From NCBI GenBank assembly GCA_003222855.1, contig QHXH01000042.1, forward strand, positions 1-5,603: a stretch of 5,603 bases of DNA. Direction: 5' to 3'. The position numbers and the translations under genes are program-made. This stretch comes from Acidobacteriota bacterium (lineage in GTDB: Bacteria > Acidobacteriota > Blastocatellia > Pyrinomonadales > Pyrinomonadaceae). Below, one piece after another: positions 1 through 5,105 of the stretch (position 1 is its first letter; every line of letters starts with the position of its first letter). The notes under the pieces were generated by a model, which searched no databases, had not been told where the DNA came from, and was given only the letters and a program-made list of their open reading frames with translations.

Positions 1-40
1 AAGCTGTCAGCTTGCGTTCGCAAACTAACAGTTTGCGCTA
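1..40. repeat. Double-hairpin palindromic repeat (REP-like), truncated by window edge
   Basis: Two adjacent hairpins are visible. The first pairs AAGCT (1-5) with AGCTT (9-13) around GTC and probably continues left of the window. The second pairs CGCAAACT (19-26) with AGTTTGCG (30-37) around AAC, a perfect 8-bp stem. The two halves also pair with each other across the TT at 17-18 (TTGCG 12-16 with CGCAA 19-23), so the unit can fold in two ways. This nested symmetry is typical of REP-type dispersed elements. It lies inside the oxidase reading frame and keeps that frame open. No second copy was seen in this window, so calling it a dispersed repeat is inference from its structure. Confidence 0.6.
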
Positions 41-959
41 CCTCAAGAGAGGCATCGGCTTCGCTTCGTTCATGCACGGCGCGGGGTTCACCGGGTCTGG
101 CGAGGTTTACTTGCAATCGGTGGTAGGCGCGGAAGCGACGGTCGAAGGTCACGTAAAAATTCTGGCCGCCAGCACTGAGATTGGTCAGGGTACGAACACG
201 ATCTTTGCGCAGATAGCCGCTGAAGCCCTGGGCCTCGATTACGATTTGATTGAAGTAGTTCAACCTGACACGGCCCAGGTTCCCAACAGTGGTCCAACCG
301 TCGCTTCGCGCACCTGTATGATTGTGGGCAAGTTGGTTGAGTCGGCGGTGCTGGGATTGAAACAGACACTCATCGGCAGCGGGCTGTTGAAAGATCAATT
401 CACTCAGGATGAATTTCAAAGAGCTTGTACGGATTACATCGCGAAGCATGGTCCACTGAAATCGTTCAGCCAGTATCAGCCACCTCCGAACGTTCACTGG
501 GACGACGAAAAGTATCAGGGCGATGCTTACGGCGCTTTTGCATGGGCTGTTTATGTCGCTGAAGTTTCGTACGACAGCCTGACTTACGAAGCGCATGTCG
601 ATGACTTTGTCGCGGTCCAGGAAGTTGGTCGCGTGATCAATCCCGTGCTGGCAGCCGGGCAGATCGAAGGCGGAATTGCGCAGGCGATCGGCATGACGCT
701 CTACGAAAATGTCGTCTGGCAAAATGGCCGGATGGCCAATGGTCAGATGACCAACTACATCATGCCAACCGCTGCCGACATCCCCCCGATTCGCGTTTAC
801 TTTGAGGAGAACCCTTACGCGTTTGGACCAGCCGGAGCGAAAGGAATCGGCGAGTTGCCGATGGATGGACCAGCGCCGGCGATCCTCAATGCGATTGAAA
901 ATGCGGCGGGTAAGAGTTTCAATCGGATTCCGTTGATGCCGGAAGCAATGATTGATTGA
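3..959 (+). CDS. Molybdopterin-binding subunit of aldehyde oxidase/xanthine dehydrogenase family, C-terminal part (5' end outside window)
   Basis: This is the C-terminal portion of the large subunit that binds the molybdenum-pterin cofactor and hydroxylates aldehydes, purines or other heterocycles. The frame is open to the left edge, so the gene probably begins upstream; a TTG at 12 is the first start-like codon but is unlikely to be the true start. Counting from that TTG, I see the family signatures KRGIGFASFMHGAGFTGSGE (12-31), EIGQGTNT (56-63) with the cofactor-contacting GQG, a GRVINP segment and GAKGIGELPMDGPAPAI (275-291). E281 in the last motif matches the family's catalytic general-base glutamate. 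About 315 residues are visible, against roughly 700-800 for the usual separate subunit. The substrate cannot be told from this part. The stop is 7 bp from the stop of the opposing PIN-like gene, and I see no GC-rich terminator between them. The first dozen visible codons are made by a palindromic repeat. Confidence 0.9.
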   Translation, partial: AVSLRSQTNSLRYLKRGIGFASFMHGAGFTGSGEVYLQSVVGAEATVEGHVKILAASTEIGQGTNTIFAQIAAEALGLDYDLIEVVQPDTAQVPNSGPTVASRTCMIVGKLVESAVLGLKQTLIGSGLLKDQFTQDEFQRACTDYIAKHGPLKSFSQYQPPPNVHWDDEKYQGDAYGAFAWAVYVAEVSYDSLTYEAHVDDFVAVQEVGRVINPVLAAGQIEGGIAQAIGMTLYENVVWQNGRMANGQMTNYIMPTAADIPPIRVYFEENPYAFGPAGAKGIGELPMDGPAPAILNAIENAAGKSFNRIPLMPEAMID

Positions 960-970
960 TCAATTGTCAG
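959..970 (+). repeat. 12-bp direct repeat, left copy, flanking the toxin-antitoxin-like module
   Basis: The sequence ATCAATTGTCAG occurs here and again at 1638-1649, on either side of the DUF433/DUF5615 pair. This copy spans the last base of the oxidase stop codon and the stop codon of the PIN-like gene. About one exact 12-base match pair is expected by chance in a window of this size, so only its position makes it noteworthy. Confidence 0.3.
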
Positions 971-1284
971 GGGAACCTAATCTCGCGATATTCGCCCGGC
1001 AAAATCTGATCGATTGCCCCTACTACTTGCGCGGTATGTTCTTTGATGCGCGGCCAGCTTGTCGTCATTAAGACCAACACACTGATTTTGCTGGTCGCGA
1101 GATTTTGTTGATAGCTGAGTTGCTGATCGGTTGTGATGAATAAGTCGAAAGACTTCGCAGCTTCAACCAGGAGCGCCCCGTTTGTTAATTGCGACCAGCC
1201 GCGTTCGTAGACTGTATCCACTATATGACCCTTCAGGTAGGCTCGAAGAGGTAGCGGAGTGCCTTGATCAAAGAGAATCCGCAT
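967..1284 (-). CDS. DUF5615 family PIN-like protein, putative toxin of a DUF433/DUF5615 pair
   Basis: This is a 105-residue protein resembling the DUF5615 PIN-like family, small putative nucleases found next to DUF433 proteins and thought to act like VapC ribonucleases. The N-terminus MRILFDQGTPLPLRAYL carries the first conserved acidic residue (D6) in the family's LLDE-like strand. The later stretch DLFITTDQQLSYQQ (47-60) matches the D-x-x-hydrophobic-T-x-D strand with D47 and D53, and N35/E41 lie between them. Length and layout are normal for the family, with no sign of truncation. The ATG at 1284 lies 18 bp after the stop of the DUF433 gene, an operonic spacing. I see no Shine-Dalgarno sequence before it on this strand, so translation may be coupled to the upstream gene. 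Nuclease activity is inferred from the fold family, not shown here. The pairing with DUF433 is the strongest support. Confidence 0.78.
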   Translation of the reverse strand: MRILFDQGTPLPLRAYLKGHIVDTVYERGWSQLTNGALLVEAAKSFDLFITTDQQLSYQQNLATSKISVLVLMTTSWPRIKEHTAQVVGAIDQILPGEYREIRFP

Positions 1285-1302
1285 GAGTACGGAGGTTATC
1301 TA

Positions 1303-1521
1303 TCAGACTTCGACCAGGCTTTTCTCGGCATGTTCGAGAACGGCGGTCACCTGCTCATGAGTCACGCCGGGGAACCATTCCAAAAACTGATCGACCGAAG
1401 CACCAGATTCCAGGTTCTCAAAGAGCGCTCGCACAGGAATCCTCGTCCCACGGAATACCCAGGCGCCGCTGACCTTATCTTCCACGTGTTCCACTTGCTG
1501 GCATTCGGCCCAATCCAACAT
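1303..1521 (-). CDS. DUF433 domain protein, putative antitoxin
   Basis: This 72-residue protein has the DUF433 pattern: G-x-W-V-F-R-GTRIPV (19-30), then LFENLESGASVDQFLEWFPGV (33-53), then EQVTAVLEHAEKSL (56-69). The GTRIPV strand followed by a predicted helix-turn-helix-like segment (S/A-V-D-Q-F-L...FPG-V-T) is diagnostic. DUF433 proteins are small putative DNA-binding antitoxins that usually precede a DUF5615 PIN-like gene, exactly the order seen here. I chose the ATG at 1521 because it gives the usual family length and starts just before the domain. The frame continues open upstream to a GTG at 1602, but those extra 27 residues do not look like the family and overlap possible repeat sequence. 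No clear Shine-Dalgarno sequence precedes 1521. Autoregulation of the operon through an upstream operator is usual for such antitoxins, and the inverted repeat at 1603-1615 is a candidate site. Confidence 0.82.
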   Translation of the reverse strand: MLDWAECQQVEHVEDKVSGAWVFRGTRIPVRALFENLESGASVDQFLEWFPGVTHEQVTAVLEHAEKSLVEV

Positions 1522-1602
1522 GCGAACATCATATGCTTTGCTCTGGCGACGAACAAGGATTGCCGGTAGTGCTCCGTTAGGAATGTTGCTAAGCCAAAAC
1601 AC

Positions 1603-1615
1603 TCATTGACAATGA
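1603..1615. promoter_or_regulatory. 13-bp inverted repeat, candidate operator
   Basis: TCATTG-A-CAATGA is a perfect inverted repeat with a one-base centre. It lies 82 bp upstream of the DUF433 start and overlaps the -35 box of the candidate kinase promoter. A related ATTGTCA half-site occurs at 1642-1648, in inverted orientation to the TGACAAT at 1607-1613. This position would suit an antitoxin operator in the divergent region. No binding is demonstrated, and short AT-rich palindromes are common. Confidence 0.3.
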
Positions 1616-1634
1616 ACTTGCTTCCGAGTAGAAC
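1606..1634 (+). promoter_or_regulatory. Candidate sigma-70-type promoter for the kinase gene
   Basis: A perfect -35 box TTGACA (1606-1611) is followed after 17 bp by TAGAAC (1629-1634), which matches the -10 consensus at 4 of 6 positions. Transcription would begin near 1641, giving a leader of about 100 nt before the TTG start at 1741. It is the best promoter-like sequence in the divergent region on this strand. No comparable promoter was found for the minus-strand pair. Confidence 0.42.
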
Positions 1635-1637
1635 CTC

Positions 1638-1649
1638 ATCAATTGTCAG
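1638..1649 (+). repeat. 12-bp direct repeat, right copy
   Basis: This is the second copy of ATCAATTGTCAG, matching 959-970 exactly, with no extension of the match on either side. It sits just after the -10 box of the candidate kinase promoter. Together the copies bracket about 667 bp containing both genes of the toxin-antitoxin-like pair. Confidence 0.3.
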
Positions 1650-1727
1650 TAAGTGAAAGACTTTGGTCGAATCAGTTCGAACAAACGCGACTGTGAATAA
1701 TCTCCTCATGAATTCGCAGGCCGTCGC

Positions 1728-1732
1728 GAGGT
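1728..1732 (+). promoter_or_regulatory. Ribosome binding site deciding the kinase TTG start
   Basis: GAGGT lies 8 bases before the TTG at 1741. An in-frame TAA at 1732-1734 excludes any earlier start. The next ATG codon falls inside the glycine-rich loop of the kinase, too late to make a working domain. TTG at 1741 is therefore the only sensible start. Confidence 0.7.
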
Positions 1733-1740
1733 AACCCGAC

Positions 1741-4716
1741 TTGGCTGCCCAACAACTTTCTCACTACCGGATAATTGAAAAGCTGGGCTCAGGCGGCATG
1801 GGCGAAGTCTTCCTTGCGCAAGACACCAAGCTGGAACGCAAAGTCGCGATCAAAATGCTGCCGGCGAAATCGATCGACGATGCGCAGGCCAAAAAACGGC
1901 TGTTCCGTGAAGCAAGAGCCGCGGCCACACTGGATCATCCGAACATCTGCTCTATCTATGAGGTGAATGAGGACGGGGACTGTCTCTTCATCGCCATGCA
2001 GTATGTCGAAGGGGAAACTCTCGCGACCAGACTGGTGGAATCGCCGCTCGCGCCCGACGAAGTCATCGATATCGGCATACAAGTGGCTGAGGCGCTGTCA
2101 GAAGCGCATGCTCGCGGCGTCATCCATCGCGACATAAAGCCACAGAACGTCATGATTACTCCGCGCGGACAGGTCAAGGTCCTCGATTTTGGTCTCGCGC
2201 GCGTGACGCAGAACGAGCATTCTACGGATCCGGAAGCTAAGACGGTAACGCAGTTGACCGAAGAAGGTTACATCGTGGGCACCGTAGCCTACATGTCCCC
2301 GGAGCAACTGCGGGGGCAGCCGGTAGACGCGCGCAGCGATCTATTTTCGCTGGGGGTAATGCTCTACGAATGCGCTGCGGGAAAGCCTCCGTTCACCGGC
2401 AACAGCAAAATCGAGATCTCTTCAAAAGTTCTGCAGGTCGAACCGCGCAAGCCCTCGGAATTGAATCCGGGAGTTCCACGGGGATTGGAAAGAATCATCC
2501 TCAAGGCAATGGCCAAGGAAACCGGCGACCGTTACCAGACCGCGGACGAAGTGCTTCACGACCTAAAACAGTTGCGAGCATCGTTGTCCGGAGCAACTGA
2601 GCTGCTGCCGAGCGTGACCCGCCATCCTTCCGCAGGGTTTGCTCAGAACGCGCTGCGATTGAAATGGGTTCAGCTCCTTCTCGTCGCCGTTCCCGTTTTG
2701 ATTATTGCCACCTGGATAGGTGTCCGGTTGTGGCACGCTTCGTCTTATCAACCTAACGCCGAGGCGAAATTTTTTTACGATCAAGGTCTCTCGGCATTGC
2801 GTGCTGCCACTTATTTTCAAGCGAGCAAAGCGTTGAAGCAGTCGGTCACGTTGGATCCTCAATTTGCGCCGGCGCACGCACGATTGGCCGAAGCTTACCT
2901 GGAAATAAATAATACCGAGCAAGCGAAAGATGAACTGCTTGCCGCGAATTCCCTGGCGGACAAGCGCAGTCTGGCCACGAGTGACAAGCTGCATCTCGAT
3001 GCAATTGATGCCATTACGCGGCGCGACTTTTCCAATGCGATTGGTTCCTATCAAAAGATTGCCGATCAGGTGACCGGGTCTGAGCAGGCAAATGCGTATG
3101 TCGATCTCGGCCGCGCTTACGAGAGAAGTGAGCAACTTGACAAGGCAATCGAGAATTACTTGAAAGCAGCCACGCTGGATGCGCAATCGGCCGGCGCCTT
3201 TCTGCATCTGGGCGTCGCGTACAGTCGTAAACGGGATGCGGAGAATGCTGAGAAGGCATTCAAGCAGGCCCAGGCGATCTACCAGGTGCTGACAAATCAT
3301 GAAGGCCTGGTCGAAGTGATGTTCCAGCGCGGAGTGCTTTTCTACGGCGCGGGCAAACTGGCGGAAGCAAAAGCTGAGTTTGAAAGAGTGCTGGACATGC
3401 TGAAGAGCCAGGAGAACAACTATCAGCTGACCAGGACTGAGCTTGAGTTGAGCCTTGTGTATAAAGACGAAGGAAACGTCGAGCGCGCTAAGCAGTTAGC
3501 GGGCGACGCGATTCGGGTGGCCCAAACCAGCGATATTAAGAGCGTGGCCGCAAACGGTCTGATCGATCTGGGCCTGGCGTTTATGAGCAGCGGAGATTTT
3601 GATGAAGCGGGAAATTCTTTTCAGCAGGCGCTCGACCTGGCCAGGCGAGATAAATCACAAGCGATCGAAATGAGGGCACATCTGTCGCTGGGCCGTTTGA
3701 GCTTTCAGAAAAATGATAACGACACGGCGATCTCTGAACTTCAGACGGCACTGAACTTCTATAAACCTGCCGGGTATCGTCGTGAGACTTCGCTGTCGTT
3801 GACGCTGCTGGGGCGCGCCTATCAGGACAAAGGGGAAGATGACATTGCCTTGAAGCTTTTCGAAGAGCAGAGTCAGCTAGTTAGGCAGGCCGGCGACGAA
3901 TCGGGCGTGGGTGATTCACACATGAACCTGGCCTTTCTGGTAGGTGTCAATCAGGAGAAGTACACGGAAGCGCTTTCGCACCTGGATGAAAAGCTCAGAA
4001 TTGACGAGTCTCATCACTCCGAACGTGGTCAGGCTTCTGACCAAATGAATCGTGCCAATTTTCTCTGGCGACTGGGACGCTACGACGAGGCGCGCGCCGC
4101 ACTGGATGCAGCCTTTGAATTGGCGAACAAGAAAGAAGCGCAACTGAAAACGGTGCTGGCGTGGGTGCACGTGATCAGGGCGCGGATGGAGGTGAGCCAG
4201 GGTCAGTACGCCGACGCGAAAAAAGAAGCTCAACTTGCGTTGGACGCGAGTGACAAGTTTCCAGACGTGGCACTCCAGGCGAAGTACAGCATGGGTCTGG
4301 CGCAAGCATATTCCGGCTCGGCGAAAGAAGGCCGGAAGCTTTGTGATGAAGCTCTGGCGATGGCCCAAACGTTGAAATCCCGACCGCTCGTAACCAGTGC
4401 TCAATTGGCACTTGCCGAGGTGATGCTCCTCAACAAGGACCCGGCGGCGGCTCTGCAAACTGCTCTGGAAGCGGAAAAAATATTTGGACAATCCGGACAG
4501 AAAGATTCAGAATGGCGCGCACTCTTAATCGCCGCGCGAGCCAGCGACATGGCCTCGGACAAATCCGCGGCACACGACTATGCCGCCCGCGCTGACAAAG
4601 CGTGCAATGAGCTGCAAGAGAAGTGGGGCGCCGAGGCTTTCCAGAGTTATCTGCGCAGACCGGACATTCAGATGTATCGCAAGCAACTCGCTCAATTCTT
4701 AACGAGCGAAAAGTAA
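1741..4716 (+). CDS. Hanks-type Ser/Thr protein kinase with one transmembrane helix and a long TPR array
   Basis: This 991-residue transmembrane kinase phosphorylates protein Ser/Thr. The kinase domain spans about residues 9-278. Visible elements are the glycine loop GSGGMGEV (16-23), ATP-anchoring K38, helix-C E57, catalytic HRDIKPQN (129-136, an RD kinase), DFG (149-151), a Thr-rich activation segment (156-181), SPE (186-188, the APE position), and D200 with SLG in the F-helix. All catalytic residues are present, so it should be active. A linker leads to one hydrophobic helix at about 309-328. Basic residues before it (R306, K308) suggest the kinase is cytoplasmic and the rest faces outward. 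Residues 338-960 form about 16 helical hairpins of 34-42 residues with TPR-like G/A-Y-A spacing, probably a protein- or peptide-binding sensor. The tail WGAEAFQSYLRRPDIQMYRK resembles the ends of other long kinase-TPR proteins as I recall them. The start is TTG. A 40-residue protein gene follows after 34 bp. Confidence 0.95.
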   Translation: MAAQQLSHYRIIEKLGSGGMGEVFLAQDTKLERKVAIKMLPAKSIDDAQAKKRLFREARAAATLDHPNICSIYEVNEDGDCLFIAMQYVEGETLATRLVESPLAPDEVIDIGIQVAEALSEAHARGVIHRDIKPQNVMITPRGQVKVLDFGLARVTQNEHSTDPEAKTVTQLTEEGYIVGTVAYMSPEQLRGQPVDARSDLFSLGVMLYECAAGKPPFTGNSKIEISSKVLQVEPRKPSELNPGVPRGLERIILKAMAKETGDRYQTADEVLHDLKQLRASLSGATELLPSVTRHPSAGFAQNALRLKWVQLLLVAVPVLIIATWIGVRLWHASSYQPNAEAKFFYDQGLSALRAATYFQASKALKQSVTLDPQFAPAHARLAEAYLEINNTEQAKDELLAANSLADKRSLATSDKLHLDAIDAITRRDFSNAIGSYQKIADQVTGSEQANAYVDLGRAYERSEQLDKAIENYLKAATLDAQSAGAFLHLGVAYSRKRDAENAEKAFKQAQAIYQVLTNHEGLVEVMFQRGVLFYGAGKLAEAKAEFERVLDMLKSQENNYQLTRTELELSLVYKDEGNVERAKQLAGDAIRVAQTSDIKSVAANGLIDLGLAFMSSGDFDEAGNSFQQALDLARRDKSQAIEMRAHLSLGRLSFQKNDNDTAISELQTALNFYKPAGYRRETSLSLTLLGRAYQDKGEDDIALKLFEEQSQLVRQAGDESGVGDSHMNLAFLVGVNQEKYTEALSHLDEKLRIDESHHSERGQASDQMNRANFLWRLGRYDEARAALDAAFELANKKEAQLKTVLAWVHVIRARMEVSQGQYADAKKEAQLALDASDKFPDVALQAKYSMGLAQAYSGSAKEGRKLCDEALAMAQTLKSRPLVTSAQLALAEVMLLNKDPAAALQTALEAEKIFGQSGQKDSEWRALLIAARASDMASDKSAAHDYAARADKACNELQEKWGAEAFQSYLRRPDIQMYRKQLAQFLTSEK

Positions 4717-4736
4717 TGCAACTCAGCTAAAGAAAA

Positions 4737-4741
4737 AGGAG
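4737..4741 (+). promoter_or_regulatory. Strong Shine-Dalgarno sequence of the 40-residue protein
   Basis: AGGAG, within the purine run AGAAAAAGGAGA, stands 9 bases before the ATG at 4751. It is the best ribosome binding site in the window and the main reason to accept such a short gene. Confidence 0.75.
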
Positions 4742-4750
4742 AATCCAACA

Positions 4751-4873
4751 ATGACATTTCCTTCGACGATACTATTCGGTTCGGGCCCGGGTGATCCGGG
4801 CGGCACGAAAGGCGGCGGCAGCAGAACCGGGAAGAAGACCGCAAAGAAAAAAGCCGCTAAGCCGAAGAAGTAA
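4751..4873 (+). CDS. 40-residue Gly-rich protein with a Lys/Ala tail, function unknown
   Basis: I do not recognise this protein. It starts MTFPSTILFGSGPGDPGG, continues with a Gly/Ser/Thr stretch (TKGGGSRTG), and ends in a highly basic tail (KKTAKKKAAKPKK, 28-40). The tail resembles histone-H1-like or nucleoid-protein tails, or could bind nucleic acid or anionic lipid. There is no signal peptide or membrane helix, and it looks largely disordered. Support for translation is the AGGAG at ideal spacing and its place 34 bp after the kinase stop, presumably in the same transcript. It contains several Ser/Thr near basic residues that the neighbouring kinase might phosphorylate; that is inference. 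It could also be a precursor peptide for the downstream peptidase. A chance open frame is possible but unlikely given the ribosome binding site and composition. Confidence 0.7.
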   Translation: MTFPSTILFGSGPGDPGGTKGGGSRTGKKTAKKKAAKPKK

Positions 4874-4954
4874 CGGTCCCCAGACTGGTGCCAACCTCCA
4901 GCAACAACGCCGGCGCAGTTCAACGTCGTGCGTTTCACTTACAGAAACCGGTGA

Positions 4955-4989
4955 TGCGGCGGGTAAGCGGGCAACGCTTTCCTGCCGCA
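4955..4989 (+). other. Strong imperfect hairpin between the micro-protein and peptidase genes
   Basis: Bases 4955-4969 pair with 4975-4989 over 15 positions, with one G-U pair (4961/4983) and one T-T mismatch (4964/4980), closing a GGCAA loop (4970-4974). Six GC-rich pairs close the base (TGCGGC with GCCGCA) and five close the loop (AAGCG with CGCTT). There is no T-run after it, so it is not a classical intrinsic terminator. It could be an mRNA stability or attenuation element, a factor-dependent stop, or a remnant repeat. The surrounding 4874-5105 holds no convincing gene. A perfect 10-bp palindrome CGAACGTTCG lies just downstream at 4999-5008. Confidence 0.55.
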
Positions 4990-5105
4990 GCCGTTAACCG
5001 AACGTTCGTAAGCGTGAGCCCGTGCCTTCGCCACAGCAGCTATTGACGGAAAAAGAGACAGGCCAACGAGGCACTGTCCAGGAGATTGAGCGAGCGCGAA
5101 GCGTA

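Noticed and set aside
951..970. Palindrome ATTGATCAAT at the convergent stop codons as a bidirectional terminator
   Set aside because: It is short and AT-rich with no loop or T-run, so it would not form a stable terminator hairpin.
1264..1569. Plus-strand open frame across the toxin-antitoxin-like pair
   Set aside because: It is antisense to the DUF433 gene, which has a clear domain signature, and has no recognisable motifs.
1522..1602. N-terminal extension of the DUF433 protein from a GTG at 1602
   Set aside because: The extra 27 residues do not resemble the family, and the ATG at 1521 gives the usual length.
1362..1709. Minus-strand open frame of 115 codons starting at 1709, with an unusually coherent first 50 residues
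   Set aside because: More than half overlaps the DUF433 gene in another frame, no family is recognisable, and no Shine-Dalgarno sequence is placed correctly before the ATG.
2563..3300. Long minus-strand open frame of 245 codons inside the kinase gene
   Set aside because: It is opposite the transmembrane and TPR region of a well-supported gene. Its Leu/Arg-rich composition is typical of antisense shadow.
4715..4729. Four-codon frame ATG-CAA-CTC-AGC-TAA overlapping the kinase stop codon (TAATG)
   Set aside because: It is too short to support as a leader peptide, and the downstream AGGAG already explains translation of the 40-residue gene.
4888..5046. Plus-strand frame of 52 codons from GTG 4888 through the hairpin region
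   Set aside because: It has no Shine-Dalgarno sequence and no recognisable pattern, and the hairpin would be part of its coding sequence.
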